DNA of 64,000 nt, from contig CAWFJE010000005.1 of NCBI GenBank assembly GCA_963816155.1, positions 62,001-126,000 on the forward strand. Reading direction: 5' to 3'. Position numbers and translations under genes: made by a program. This stretch comes from JAXGXJ01 sp963816155. Its GTDB lineage: Bacteria; Actinomycetota; Thermoleophilia; RBG-16-64-13. A model generated the notes under the pieces. That model was not told where the DNA came from. It worked only from the letters and a program-made list of their open reading frames with translations, and did not search any database. Of the stretch, positions 49,953 through 59,415 are shown piece by piece; position 1 is the first letter of the stretch, and the number at the start of each line of letters is the position of its first letter.

Positions 49953-51433
49953 GAGGCCACCTCCTGCACCGGCGGCACCAAGTCCAAAGGCGGTACTAGG
50001 TCGAGAGCCAGTCTCTGCTCCACGGCGTGAGCCGCCTCCAACATCCCCCGCTCGGAGAAGTGGGGGCCGATGATCTGGAGTCCCACGGGGAGGCCGGCGG
50101 AGAAGCCGGCCGGAATGCTGATGCCGGGCAGAGCCGCCAGGTTGACCGGGATGGTGCACAGGTCGGACAGATACATGGTCAGCGGGTCGGCCGTCCTCTC
50201 CCCGATACGAAAGGCCACCGAGGGAGAGGTGGGCGAGAGCAAGAGATCGAAGCGGGCAAAGGCCTGCTCGAAGTCCCTGATGATGAGCGTCCGCGTCCGC
50301 TGGGCCTGAGCGTAGTAGGCGTCGTAATAGCCCGCGGACAGAGCGTACGTGCCGATCATGATGCGCCGCTTGACCTCGGCGCCGAAACCTTCACTGCGCG
50401 TGTGCGTGTACATCTCGTACAGGTTGGAGCTGTGGGCACTGCGATGACCATAACGGACCCCATCGAAGCGGGCCAGGTTGGCACTGGCCTCAGAGGGCGC
50501 GATGAGGTAATAAGCAGCTATGCCCTGCTCGACGCTGGGCAGGCTGACCTCCTCACACACGCCTCCCAGCGCGCCGATGGCGTCGACGGCGGCATCGAAG
50601 ACCTCGCGCACGCCCGGCTCGCAGGCCTCGCCGACCAACTCGCGGATCACGCCGAAGCGCAGCCCCGTGAGGTCGGTGCGACTAGGCACGCCCACCGGCT
50701 CGTTCAGACCCGTACTGGTGCAATCGCGGGGGTCACGCCCGGCGATGATATCCAGCAGTGCGGCGGCGTCCTTCACGTCGCGTGTGAGGGGCCCTATCTG
50801 GTCCAGGGAACTGGCGAAAGCCACGAGCCCGTAACGGCTCACGGCGCCGTACGTGGGCTTCAGACCCACCACGCCGCACATGGAGGCCGGCTGCCGGATG
50901 GAGCCGCCCGTGTCGGTGCCCAGAGCCCAAGGCGCCTCGGAGGCGGCGACGCAGGCGGCGGAGCCGCCACTGGAGCCGCCCGGTACCCGGTCGAGGTCCC
51001 AAGGGTTGCGCGTGGTCTGGAAGGCCGAGTTCTCGGTGGAACTGCCCATGGCGAACTCATCCATGTTCAGCTTGCCCAGAAAGATGAGGCCTGCCTCGCG
51101 CAACTTGCCGATGATGGTGGCGTCATACGGCGGCACATATCCCTTGAGGATGCGCGAGGCGCACGTGGTCTCCATGCCCCGCACGCAGAAGATGTCCTTG
51201 AGGCCGATGGGCACGCCCTCCCACGAGCCGCGCTCTCCACGAGGCCTGGCGTCGACCGCGGCAGCGGCCGCCAAAGCCCCTTCATCATCCACAAGAAGGT
51301 ATGACTGCACGGCCCCATCCACGGCCGCGATGCGCTCGAGGTAGGACTGCGTGAGTTCCGTGGCGGAAAGCTCGCCCTCGGAGAGGAGTTCGCGGCAGCG
51401 GTGGGCGGTCAGCCCGGTGACATCGATGCCCAT
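49949..51433 (-). CDS. gatA: Glutamyl-tRNA(Gln) amidotransferase subunit A
   Basis: A 494-residue amidase that frees ammonia from glutamine for GatB. The amidase signature with catalytic Ser is PGGSSGGSAA, and the Lys of the Ser-cisSer-Lys triad is in GLKDIF. Glycine-rich GTDTGGSIRQPA and NLYEMYTHTRSEGFGAEVKRR-type regions are as in known GatA. Five bases after gatC and overlapping gatB: a standard gatCAB operon, implying indirect Gln-tRNA and/or Asn-tRNA synthesis. Confidence 0.97.
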   Translation of the reverse strand: MGIDVTGLTAHRCRELLSEGELSATELTQSYLERIAAVDGAVQSYLLVDDEGALAAAAAVDARPRGERGSWEGVPIGLKDIFCVRGMETTCASRILKGYVPPYDATIIGKLREAGLIFLGKLNMDEFAMGSSTENSAFQTTRNPWDLDRVPGGSSGGSAACVAASEAPWALGTDTGGSIRQPASMCGVVGLKPTYGAVSRYGLVAFASSLDQIGPLTRDVKDAAALLDIIAGRDPRDCTSTGLNEPVGVPSRTDLTGLRFGVIRELVGEACEPGVREVFDAAVDAIGALGGVCEEVSLPSVEQGIAAYYLIAPSEASANLARFDGVRYGHRSAHSSNLYEMYTHTRSEGFGAEVKRRIMIGTYALSAGYYDAYYAQAQRTRTLIIRDFEQAFARFDLLLSPTSPSVAFRIGERTADPLTMYLSDLCTIPVNLAALPGISIPAGFSAGLPVGLQIIGPHFSERGMLEAAHAVEQRLALDLVPPLDLVPPVQEVAS

Positions 51434-51438
51434 GGCGC

Positions 51439-51720
51439 CTACCCTATCCGGGGCACGACGAACTGCCCCCTCTCCACATCGGGTCCGTTGGCAAGAGCGT
51501 CTTCCTGCTCCAGACCGGGCTCCGGCACGTCGGGCCGCAGCACATTCTTGAGGGCAACGGCGTGAGAGGTGGGCTCCAGTCCGGAAAGATCCAGTTCCGC
51601 CAATTGCTGCACGTAGTCGATGATCCTGGAGAGTTCGGGTTGGAGGCGCGCCAGTTCATCCTCCTCGAAGTGCAGACGCGCCAGTCGCGCCACATGCTCG
51701 ACCTCTTGCCTGGAAATCAT
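51439..51720 (-). CDS. gatC: Glutamyl-tRNA(Gln) amidotransferase subunit C
   Basis: A 93-residue GatC: the N-terminal helices (ISRQEVEHVARLARLHFEEDEL, LSRIIDYVQQLAELD) and C-terminal VLRPDVPEPGLEQEDALANGP wrap around GatA and stabilise the complex. First gene of the operon. A TATAAT hexamer on the - strand (51799-51804) lies about 80 bases upstream and is a probable -10 element. Confidence 0.95.
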   Translation of the reverse strand: MISRQEVEHVARLARLHFEEDELARLQPELSRIIDYVQQLAELDLSGLEPTSHAVALKNVLRPDVPEPGLEQEDALANGPDVERGQFVVPRIG

Positions 51721-51798
51721 GGCGCAACTCTCCTTGGAAATCGGATGCAGCGAGGCGCGTCGGTCCTCGGACTGGGGTGCAGGCGCGGACTCCCGGGA

Positions 51799-51804
51799 TT
51801 ATAG
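51799..51804 (-). promoter_or_regulatory. Probable -10 element of the gatCAB operon
   Basis: Perfect TATAAT on the - strand, in GGCTATAAT, about 80 bases before gatC. No good -35 is seen at 16-18 bases (the corresponding bases read CTCAGG), so an activator or upstream contact may be needed. Confidence 0.5.
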
Positions 51805-51816
51805 CCGAAAAATAAT

Positions 51817-51836
51817 GGGCGCCTGAGCAGGCGCCC
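51817..51836 (-). terminator. Intrinsic terminator upstream of gatC, - strand
   Basis: GGGCGCCT/AGGCGCCC hairpin followed on the - strand by ATTATTTTT, a classical intrinsic terminator for transcripts coming from the cspA side. It lies just before the gatCAB -10 hexamer, so it separates the two units. Confidence 0.72.
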
Positions 51837-51859
51837 GAGAGGAGAAAGGAGAGTTTTGA

Positions 51860-51982
51860 ATGGGAAACTCTCAACCTCTTCATCGGCACAGAGGAGAAAT
51901 CCTTGAGCGCCTTGCTCGACGCAGGCCCCTGACTTCCCCTGCGCGCGGGCGAGTCTTCCTCGACAGCCGGCGTTCACTCTGA
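51860..51982 (+). CDS. Possible 40-codon small ORF (alternatively the DNA codes a - strand small RNA)
   Basis: ATG preceded by a strong AAAGGAGAG site; the product is MGNSQPLHRHRGEILERLAR and a further 20 basic residues, with no known family. The start codon sits in the loop of an 8-bp hairpin (GAGAGTTT and AAACTCTC). Against coding: no + strand promoter is apparent, and the segment lies between two - strand terminators, a layout that also suits a - strand small RNA of about 150 bases. The rest of the 330-base gatC-cspA spacer shows nothing else. Confidence 0.3.
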   Translation: MGNSQPLHRHRGEILERLARRRPLTSPARGRVFLDSRRSL

Positions 51983-51990
51983 ACACAAGA

Positions 51991-52014
51991 AAGGCCCCGC
52001 CGCGGCGGGGCCTT
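51991..52014 (-). terminator. Terminator of the cold-shock gene
   Basis: 11-bp inverted repeat AAGGCCCCGCC and GGCGGGGCCTT, followed on the - strand by TTCTTGTG (T-rich). It is 37 bases after the cspA stop, and may also work on the + strand. Confidence 0.72.
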
Positions 52015-52050
52015 CTGGTTACTGTGAAGAGGGTCCCTCTTCGCTTGGAA

Positions 52051-52251
52051 TCACGCAGGCGCTACGTTCGACGCCTGTAGGCCCTTCGGGCCCTGAACCA
52101 CTTCAAACGTCACAGCCTGACCTTCGGTAAGGGTACGGAAGCCATCCGTCTGGATCTCGCTGAAATGTACGAACAGATCCTCCCCCTCCGGCTGCTCGAT
52201 GAAGCCATAGCCCTTCTCGGGACTGAACCACTTGACGGTCCCCTCTGCCAA
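52051..52251 (-). CDS. Cold-shock domain RNA chaperone (CspA family)
   Basis: A 66-residue single cold-shock domain. RNP1 is KGYGFIEQ and RNP2 is LFVHFSEI, both complete, so it should bind single-stranded RNA and DNA. The TTG at 52251 (giving MAEGTVKWF, the usual family start) is preferred because GGAGG lies 8 bases upstream; an ATG at 52266 would add MEVVG and has no good ribosome binding site. Monocistronic, with its own terminator. Confidence 0.93.
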   Translation of the reverse strand: MAEGTVKWFSPEKGYGFIEQPEGEDLFVHFSEIQTDGFRTLTEGQAVTFEVVQGPKGLQASNVAPA

Positions 52252-52395
52252 CCCTACAACCTCCATTGTTTCGGAGCGACCCGGCGACCGGATCCGCCCC
52301 TCTCTCATGCACGCGACCCTCTGAAGCGAGGGACGCGGATTCACAGTAGCGCTCGCTCACCCCGGGGTCAAGCCCCAAGCCCAAGATAGGCGCTT

Positions 52396-53478
52396 CTAAC
52401 CGTCGATATCTCGTAATGCCTGGGCGTCGCGGAAGTTCTTCAACCGGTTGAGGGTCTTGGCCTCCACCTGCCGGATCCGTTCTCTCGTCACGCCGAAGCG
52501 GTCACCCACCTCCTCCAGGGTCCTCGGGCGCTCCCCCTTCAGTCCGAAGCGCAACTCCAGGACCTTTCGTTCCCTGGCGGGCAGGCAGTCGAGCACCCGG
52601 AACAACTCCTCCCGCCGTATCTGGCGAAAGACCTCCTCCAGAGGCTCACCGGCGTCTTGATCCTCGATGAAATCGCCCAGTTCTGAGTCGTCCTCGTCAC
52701 CCACGGGAGACTCCAGCGAGACCGGTTCCTGGGAAGTCTTCTGGATCTCCATCACCTTCGCGGGACTCAGGCAAAGCGCTTCCGCCAACTCCTCGACTGT
52801 GGGCTCGCGCCCGTTCTGCTGCAGCAGTTCCCGCTGCACACGGTTCAGCTTGTTCATGGTCTCCACAGCATGCACCGGCACTCGTATGGTACGTGCCTGG
52901 TCCGCGATCGCCCTTGTGACCGCTTGGCGGATCCACCAGGTAGCGTACGTGGAGAACTTGTATCCCCGACGATAGTCGAACTTCTCCACCGCGCGGATAA
53001 GGCCCAGGTTGCCCTCCTGGATAAGATCGAGAAAGAGCAGACCCCTACCCATGTAACGCTTGGCGATGGAGACCACCAGGCGAAGGTTGGCCTCGGTGAG
53101 CCTCCGTTTCGCCTCCACGTCCTTCTTCTCGATCAGCTTGGCCAGTTCGACTTCCTGCTCCATGGTGAGGAGCGGCACCTTGCCGATCTCGCGCAAGTAG
53201 ATGCGGACCGGATCGTCCACGCTGTGATCGATGGTCACGTCCAGGCGGACCAAGAAGGCTTCTTCCCCGGCGGTATCGTCCAGGTCTTCGGTCTGTTCGT
53301 CGACGACCTCCACACCGATGCTCGCCAGGGCACTGTAGAGGCTCTCCAGTTCTTCGGGAGAAAGATCTACGTCCTGCACCAACACCCCGATCTCGTCGAG
53401 GGTCAGCGAGCCGCTGCTCCGGCCCAACTCGAGGATCTCCTGCAGGACCTCCTGAGTCAGTGCGCTGTCGTCGGACAT
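52396..53478 (-). CDS. rpoD: Primary RNA polymerase sigma factor (RpoD/SigA)
   Basis: A 360-residue sigma-70 with regions 1.2 (DPVRIYLREIGKVPLLT), 2 (NLRLVVSIAKRYMG, FDYRRGYKFSTYATWWIRQAV), 3 (VPVHAVETMNKLNRVQREL) and 4.2 (LEEVGDRFGVTRERIRQVEAKTL). It lies one base after dnaG, the classical macromolecular-synthesis operon position of the housekeeping sigma factor. That makes it the better candidate for the primary factor than the paralogue at 46.7 kb. A 1.1-like N-terminal region is acidic. Confidence 0.93.
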   Translation of the reverse strand: MSDDSALTQEVLQEILELGRSSGSLTLDEIGVLVQDVDLSPEELESLYSALASIGVEVVDEQTEDLDDTAGEEAFLVRLDVTIDHSVDDPVRIYLREIGKVPLLTMEQEVELAKLIEKKDVEAKRRLTEANLRLVVSIAKRYMGRGLLFLDLIQEGNLGLIRAVEKFDYRRGYKFSTYATWWIRQAVTRAIADQARTIRVPVHAVETMNKLNRVQRELLQQNGREPTVEELAEALCLSPAKVMEIQKTSQEPVSLESPVGDEDDSELGDFIEDQDAGEPLEEVFRQIRREELFRVLDCLPARERKVLELRFGLKGERPRTLEEVGDRFGVTRERIRQVEAKTLNRLKNFRDAQALRDIDG

Positions 53479-53479
53479 G

Positions 53480-55381
53480 CTAAGACCGATCCTCTTCCGG
53501 GTCGAGGTTAGTCAAGGTCTGGCGGACCGCCTGCAGCACTCTCTGGAGTTGGAGCAGATGCCGTTCGTCGGCTTCAGTGTGGTTCCCCTTTTCGACGACC
53601 CCCCGCACCCGACCGATCTCTCGAATGAGGTCCTGTTCCCGCAGGCGCAGATGGAGTTCTTCCAGCACCGCGGGACCGAAACGCGCCTCATCGAGCTCCA
53701 TGAGCAAACGCACGAAGAGGCGACCGGCTTCGGAGTCGCCGTGCGCTCGGGCTCTCAAACGATCCAATGCCGCCCCCTGAAGCCTGCTATCGGCCATGAG
53801 CCGCAAGGCGTCGAGCACCCCGACGAACACTTCTCGGTTATCTGGATCAGAGAAATGCTCCGGCGTGAGTGCCTCGAGCAGGGGGAGCGCAGACGCGGGA
53901 TTGCACACCGCCGCCACCAGGAAATCGCGTTCGACAGCAGCCTCAGTGCCGAGCAGACGACGGGTCATCAAGGGCCGTCCGGGTCGGTCGTCGCCTGTCG
54001 CCGGCGCGCGCCCCCGGGAATCGCGCGAGCGGGTCGCCTGCTGAGCGCCCCCCGTCGCGGGCGCCCCGCCCGCGGTGCGTTGTGCTGACGGGGGCTCTTT
54101 GAGGAGCACGGCCACGTTGTCCGTCGACAGACGAAGGCGATCGGCCACGAAGGCTATCTGTTCTTCGCGCTCCTTGGGTGACGAGGCCCGCGCCATGATG
54201 GCACGCACGTCGTCGAAGGCCTGGATACGGCCTTCGACTCCAGTCACGTCACGGCGGGTCAGAGCCTGACGGAGTTCGAAGGCCAGTAGCGACATCTTGT
54301 CCGCCAGCACCGTCGTCACCGCTTCGCAGCCGCCCTCGATGGCGACGTCGGCGGGATCGCGGTCGGGAGGGAGGAGGGCCACCATGGGCCGGAGAGAGCG
54401 CGCGCGGGCCAGTTCGCCGGAACGAAGCACGGCCTCCATCCCCGCCTTGTCGGCGTCGAACATGAACGTGATATTGCTCGTGAACCGCATCATGAGCCCT
54501 ATCTGAGCATCGGTCAGAGCCGTTCCCATCGAGGCTACCACATTGGTCGCTCCGGCCTGTGCCAGACCGATGACGTCAGTGTAGCCCTCCACTATCACCA
54601 CCTCGTCCTTGTCGGCCACCGCCCGGCGCGCCTGATACAGACCGTATAGAAGTCGCCCCTTCTGGTAGAGCGGACCCTCGGGCGAGTTGAGGTACTTGGG
54701 TGTCTCGTCCTTGAGGGTACGTCCCCCAAAACCCAGCACCCTACCCCTGTGGTCGATGAGGGGGAACATGAGGCGGTCTCGGAAGCGATCGTATGCCTTC
54801 CCCCCCTGCCGCACCAACAGTCCGGCGTCGTCCAACTCCGAGTCGCTGAAACCCTGCTTGTTCGCCCGGTGATGGAGCCCGTGCCACTCTCCCGGGGACA
54901 GTCCCACGCGAAAGATGTGGCAGCTCTCCTCGCCCAGACCGCGAGCAGCCAGATAGTCGCGGGCCTCGCGACCTCGCTCCGTCTCCCAGAGGAAGCGCTC
55001 ATAGAACTTGGCCGCCTTCTCCAGAACCTGCAGCAGACGCGTCTCATGATCCTTCCGCCCGGCATCGGGGCCAGCCCCCTCCTCGAACTCCAGGGTGATG
55101 CCGTAACGCTGGCCCAGTTGCTCCACGGCCTCGCTGAAGGACAGGTTCTCCATGCGCTCCACGAAGCGCAGAGTGTCGCCCCCCTCGCCACAACCGAAAC
55201 AATAATAGAGCCCCTTGTCGGCGCTCACCGTGAAGGAGGGAGTCTTCTCTTGGTGGAAAGGACACAGGCCCGTGTAGGTGCTACCGCGCTTGCGCAGACT
55301 GGTGTAGCCGGAGACCACGTCGACGATATCGGCCGCCGCGAGGACGGCCTCCACGCTGGAGTCTTTGATGAACGGGCTCAT
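53480..55381 (-). CDS. dnaG: DNA primase
   Basis: A 633-residue primase. N-terminal zinc domain (LCPFHQEKTPSF, YYCFGCGEGGD), RNA-polymerase core with the TOPRIM motif VVIVEGYTDVIGLAQAG and the acidic FMFDADKAGMEA, and a C-terminal DnaB-interaction domain. A Gly/Ala/Arg-rich disordered linker (about residues 430-475) precedes that last domain. It makes RNA primers for lagging-strand replication. In operon with rpoD. Confidence 0.96.
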   Translation of the reverse strand: MSPFIKDSSVEAVLAAADIVDVVSGYTSLRKRGSTYTGLCPFHQEKTPSFTVSADKGLYYCFGCGEGGDTLRFVERMENLSFSEAVEQLGQRYGITLEFEEGAGPDAGRKDHETRLLQVLEKAAKFYERFLWETERGREARDYLAARGLGEESCHIFRVGLSPGEWHGLHHRANKQGFSDSELDDAGLLVRQGGKAYDRFRDRLMFPLIDHRGRVLGFGGRTLKDETPKYLNSPEGPLYQKGRLLYGLYQARRAVADKDEVVIVEGYTDVIGLAQAGATNVVASMGTALTDAQIGLMMRFTSNITFMFDADKAGMEAVLRSGELARARSLRPMVALLPPDRDPADVAIEGGCEAVTTVLADKMSLLAFELRQALTRRDVTGVEGRIQAFDDVRAIMARASSPKEREEQIAFVADRLRLSTDNVAVLLKEPPSAQRTAGGAPATGGAQQATRSRDSRGRAPATGDDRPGRPLMTRRLLGTEAAVERDFLVAAVCNPASALPLLEALTPEHFSDPDNREVFVGVLDALRLMADSRLQGAALDRLRARAHGDSEAGRLFVRLLMELDEARFGPAVLEELHLRLREQDLIREIGRVRGVVEKGNHTEADERHLLQLQRVLQAVRQTLTNLDPEEDRS

Positions 55382-55424
55382 GACCCGCGACCGTCCCCAG
55401 CGTCGACCCAGTCCGGGCGCCGGC

Positions 55425-56495
55425 TCACTGACCCGCCCAGCTCTTGGGAACGAAGAGTTCCATGTATACGTGCTGGGCGTAGCGGTCGGTCATCCCGGCC
55501 ACATGGTCGGTGGCCGCCCGCAGCACGCCCATCCGTCCCTCGACCTCGTCTTCGCGCAGGGTCGAAGGCAGAGCCTCCGGGTTGTCGACAAAGTGCTCCA
55601 TCAGGGCCTTGATCACCTTTTCCACCCGCCGCTCACCCGCCCGCCCTAACGAGCGGGTGTAGACCGTCTGGAAGAGGAACGACCTGAGACCGTCCATGGC
55701 CTCCCCGATCTCCGGGCTCTGGCCGATCGCCCCGGTCTCGTAGCTGTTGTCCACCAGATCGTGCACCAAGCGGTCGATGCGATCGCTGCCGGTCTCACCC
55801 AAGAGGCGGATCGGCCCGCGGGGCAGGTCGGCAGGCGCTATGATGCCTGCCCGCAGAGCGTCGTCGATGTCATGGTTGATGTAGGCAATACGATCGGAGA
55901 AGCGCACCACGCGCCCTTCGAGGGTGGACGGAAGACGATCTCCCGTGTGGCAGCGGATGCCATCGCGCACCTCCCAGGTGAGGTTGAGCCCCCGACCCTC
56001 GTGTTCCAGCACCTCGACCACGCGAACGCTCTGCTCGTTGTGCTCGAAGCCGCCGACGCCCTCCGCCTTGAGGATGTCGTCGATGACGTTCTCGCCAGCA
56101 TGACCGAAGGGGGTGTGGCCGAGATCATGGCCCAGAGCCACAGCTTCCACCAGATCTTCGTTCAGGCGGCAGGCCCGGGCTATCGTGCGGGCGATACCCG
56201 AGACCTCGAGCGTATGGGTGAGGCGTGTGCGGTAGTGGTCGCCCTCAGGCGAGATGAAGACCTGGGTCTTATGCTTGAGACGCCGGAACGACTTGCTGTG
56301 CACGATACGGTCACGGTCGCGCTGATAGGCTGTGCGCAGCCCGCAGGGTTCCTCCGCGCGCTCACGCCCCCGTGACTCCGAGGAGCGCTGAGCCCAATGC
56401 GAGAGACCCGCCTCGAAGACCTCGGCGGACAGGCTCACCTTGCCCGGGCTCTCGTGCTTCATGCTCTCACCGGCCTTCTCGAGCCTCAGGGACAC
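55425..56495 (-). CDS. dgt: dGTP triphosphohydrolase-like HD-domain protein
   Basis: A 356-residue HD-domain dNTPase of the short Dgt-like type. Metal-binding residues are in RLTHTLEVSGIARTIA, LGHDLGHTPFGHAGE (HD motif) and FSDRIAYINHDIDDAL. It breaks dNTPs to nucleoside and triphosphate, shaping dNTP pools. The start may instead be the ATG at 56462. The order dgt-dnaG-rpoD is conserved in many Gram-positive genomes. Confidence 0.93.
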   Translation of the reverse strand: MSLRLEKAGESMKHESPGKVSLSAEVFEAGLSHWAQRSSESRGRERAEEPCGLRTAYQRDRDRIVHSKSFRRLKHKTQVFISPEGDHYRTRLTHTLEVSGIARTIARACRLNEDLVEAVALGHDLGHTPFGHAGENVIDDILKAEGVGGFEHNEQSVRVVEVLEHEGRGLNLTWEVRDGIRCHTGDRLPSTLEGRVVRFSDRIAYINHDIDDALRAGIIAPADLPRGPIRLLGETGSDRIDRLVHDLVDNSYETGAIGQSPEIGEAMDGLRSFLFQTVYTRSLGRAGERRVEKVIKALMEHFVDNPEALPSTLREDEVEGRMGVLRAATDHVAGMTDRYAQHVYMELFVPKSWAGQ

Positions 56496-56566
56496 CGGGA
56501 ACTCCCCGGTGTCCCCGCGTGGATGTCATCACCCAGCGGCGCGTCTGCCGGCGCGCCCGTCAGGGA

Positions 56567-59230
56567 TCAGTCGCCTACCTTGTCCGAAGCCTTCTCCTCC
56601 AACACAGCCTGTGCGGCAGCCAGGCGGGCCAAGGGGACCCGATAGGGACTACAGCTAACATAGTCTAACCCTGTGCGATGACAGAACTTCACGCTGGAGG
56701 GCTCCCCTCCGTGTTCCCCGCATATGCCCGTCTTGAGACCGGGCTTCACACTGCGGCCCTTGGCGACACCCATGGCCACGAGCTGCCCCACCCCGGTCTG
56801 GTCGAGTTTCTCGAAGGGGTTGGACTTCAAGAGGTCGGTGCGCAGGTAGTGGGTGAGAAACTTGCCCTCGGCATCGTCGCGAGAGAAACCCAGGGTGGTC
56901 TGGGTGAGGTCGTTGGTGCCGAAGCTGAAGAAGTCGGCATGGTGGGCGATCTCGTCGGCGGTCAGAGCGGCGCGCGGGAGTTCGATCATGGTGCCGACCA
57001 TGTAGTCGACCTCCATCTCACGCTCTGCCAAGACCTCGGCTGCCGTCTTCTCGGTGAGAAGGCGCATGAGTTTCAACTCCTCCTCGAAGCCCACCAGCGG
57101 GATCATGATCTCCACGCGCGGCATGTTGCCGCTGGCCGCGTAGACATCGCAGGCGGCTTCCATGATGGCCCGCACCTGCATGGCGTAGATCTCGGGCCAC
57201 TGGATACCGAGACGGCAGCCGCGGGTACCAAGCATGGGATTGGCCTCAGAGAGAGACTTGACCTTGGCGGCCAACTCCTCCTGCGCGGCCAACTCCTCCG
57301 CGGGAACGCCGGTCAGCCTCATGCGTTCCAGTTCCACCATCACCTCGGTGTAGTTGGGCAGGAACTCGTGCAGCGGCGGGTCGAGCAGGCGGATGGTCAC
57401 CGGCAGACCCTCCATGGCCTCGAAGATGCCCTGGAAGTCCTCACGTTGGAAGGGAAGGAGCTTGGCCAGATGCTCCTCACGTTCCTCCAGGTGGTCGGAC
57501 ATGATCATGGCCCGCACGTGCGGCAGCCTCTCCTCCTCCATGAACATGTGCTCGGTGCGGCACAGACCGATGCCCTCGGCGCCGAACTCGCGCGCCTTGC
57601 GGGCATCCGCGGGGTTGTCGGCGTTGGTGCGCACGCCCAAGCGACGGACCCCATCAGCCCAAGCGAGGACGGTGTTGACGTTCTCGTCCGCGGAGGCTTC
57701 CACGAGCTGCGCCTGCCCACGGATGACCTTGCCGCTGGCTCCGTCCATGGTCAGCCACTCGCCAGCCCCCATGACCACGTCACCCACGGCTATCTGTCGG
57801 GCTTCGGTATCGATCTTCAGCGCCTGGGCGCCGGCGATGCAGGGCTTGCCCATGCCGCGGGCGACGACGGCCGCGTGGGACGTCATGCCGCCGTGGCTGG
57901 TGATGACCCCTTGGGCGTGGATGAGCCCATGGATGTCGTCAGGGTTGGTCTCCCAGCGGACGAGGATGACCTTCTCGCCTTTCGAGCCCCGCTCTTCGGC
58001 CTCGTCGGCATCGAACACGATCTGACCCACGGCGGCTCCCGGTGAGGCTCCCAGCCCTGTGGTCACGATGTCGTAGGTGGCCGTGGGATCGAGGCGAGGA
58101 TGCAGCAACTGGTCCAGCTGGGCGGGGTCGACGCGCAGCAGCGCCTCCTCCTTGCTGATGAGGCCCTCCGCTACCATCTCCACGGCCGAACGCAGAGCCG
58201 CGGGAGCGGTGCGCTTGCCATTGCGGGTCTGCAGCATGAAGAGCATGCCCTCTTCGATGGTGAACTCCACGTCCTGCATGTCGCGGTAGTGCTGCTCGAG
58301 CGTCTCGCGGATGCCGTACAGTTGGTCGAGCACCGCAGGCATGACCTCCCGCATCTCTTCCAGGGGGCGCGGATGGCGCACTCCGGCCACCACATCCTCG
58401 CCCTGGGCGTTCATGAGGAACTCACCGTAGAAGAAGTTCTCACCGGTGGAGGGATCACGGGTGAAGGCCACACCGGTGCCGGAGGTCTCACCCTTGTTGC
58501 CGAAGACCATGGTCTGCACGTTGACGGCCGTACCCAGATCGTCGGGGATACCCTCGGTGCGCCGGTAGATCTTCGCCCGCGGGTTGTCCCAACTGCTGAA
58601 GACGGCGACGACGGACTTGTGCAGTTGCTGAAGCGGGTCGGCCGGGAACTGCTCGCCCGCGTGCTCCTCGAGGATGGCCTTGAAGCGGACGGTCAGGTCG
58701 CGCAGGTCGTCGGCGGAGAGATCGGTGTCGAGAGCCGCTCCCACCTCAGCCTTCTTGGCGGTGAGGGCGTCTTCGAAGAGCTGCGATTCCACTCCCATGA
58801 CCACATCGCCGAACATGGAGATGAAGCGGCGGTACGAATCGTAAGCGAAACGGGCGTTGCCGGTGCCCTCGGCCAGGCCCTCGACAGTCTCGTCGTTGAG
58901 CCCCAAGTTGAGGATGGTGTCCATCATCCCCGGCATCGAGAACACCGACCCGGAGCGGATGGAGAGAAGGAGCGGGTTGCCCGGGTCGCCGAGCGTCTTG
59001 CCCGTGAGCTTCTCCAGAGCGCGCAGGTGGGCCTCGATCTCCTCAGAGAGCCCCGGGGGATAGTCCCCGTTCGCGGAGTAGTACACGCAGGCTTCCGTGG
59101 TGACCACAAAACCGGGAGGAACGGGGATCCCCAGACCCGTCATCTCCGCCAGGTTGGCACCCTTCCCCCCCAGGAGCGAGCGCATGCCCGCGTTGCCTTC
59201 CGAGAAATCATAGACATACTTCGAGCTCAT
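56567..59230 (-). CDS. ppdK: Pyruvate phosphate dikinase
   Basis: An 887-residue PPDK interconverting pyruvate, ATP and Pi with PEP, AMP and PPi. The ATP-grasp N-terminus (LLGGKGANLAEM), the swivelling phosphohistidine domain (GGMTSHAAVVARGMGKPC) and the C-terminal PEP/pyruvate barrel with the catalytic Cys in GICGEHGGEPSS are complete. ATG 59230 is preferred; an upstream TTG overlaps its ribosome site. It links acetyl-CoA/pyruvate to gluconeogenesis. Monocistronic. Confidence 0.97.
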   Translation of the reverse strand: MSSKYVYDFSEGNAGMRSLLGGKGANLAEMTGLGIPVPPGFVVTTEACVYYSANGDYPPGLSEEIEAHLRALEKLTGKTLGDPGNPLLLSIRSGSVFSMPGMMDTILNLGLNDETVEGLAEGTGNARFAYDSYRRFISMFGDVVMGVESQLFEDALTAKKAEVGAALDTDLSADDLRDLTVRFKAILEEHAGEQFPADPLQQLHKSVVAVFSSWDNPRAKIYRRTEGIPDDLGTAVNVQTMVFGNKGETSGTGVAFTRDPSTGENFFYGEFLMNAQGEDVVAGVRHPRPLEEMREVMPAVLDQLYGIRETLEQHYRDMQDVEFTIEEGMLFMLQTRNGKRTAPAALRSAVEMVAEGLISKEEALLRVDPAQLDQLLHPRLDPTATYDIVTTGLGASPGAAVGQIVFDADEAEERGSKGEKVILVRWETNPDDIHGLIHAQGVITSHGGMTSHAAVVARGMGKPCIAGAQALKIDTEARQIAVGDVVMGAGEWLTMDGASGKVIRGQAQLVEASADENVNTVLAWADGVRRLGVRTNADNPADARKAREFGAEGIGLCRTEHMFMEEERLPHVRAMIMSDHLEEREEHLAKLLPFQREDFQGIFEAMEGLPVTIRLLDPPLHEFLPNYTEVMVELERMRLTGVPAEELAAQEELAAKVKSLSEANPMLGTRGCRLGIQWPEIYAMQVRAIMEAACDVYAASGNMPRVEIMIPLVGFEEELKLMRLLTEKTAAEVLAEREMEVDYMVGTMIELPRAALTADEIAHHADFFSFGTNDLTQTTLGFSRDDAEGKFLTHYLRTDLLKSNPFEKLDQTGVGQLVAMGVAKGRSVKPGLKTGICGEHGGEPSSVKFCHRTGLDYVSCSPYRVPLARLAAAQAVLEEKASDKVGD

Positions 59231-59415
59231 TTCGAGAACCAACTCCCTTCGAATCGCCGATCTGGCGTAGTGAGACAGCGCCAGTATGCGATTCTAGCGA
59301 AGTGGCGGCAAGAGTGGAACTCCGCGGACGTTCGGAAGGATGGCGGCATGCCGGACAACCCGCGGCTTTGCGGCCTATTCCGCCACCGCTATGGGGCCCG
59401 CGGACAGCCCCCCCC

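Noticed and set aside
51439..51720. T-box leader before gatCAB
   Set aside because: The hairpin near 51817-51836 with a T-run looked like a T-box terminator, but no AGGGTGG-type T-box sequence or specifier structure is visible and a -10 hexamer lies downstream of it.
56678..58045. + strand open frame of 455 codons inside ppdK
   Set aside because: Antisense shadow of a complete PPDK; composition rich in His, Leu and Gly with no recognisable motif.
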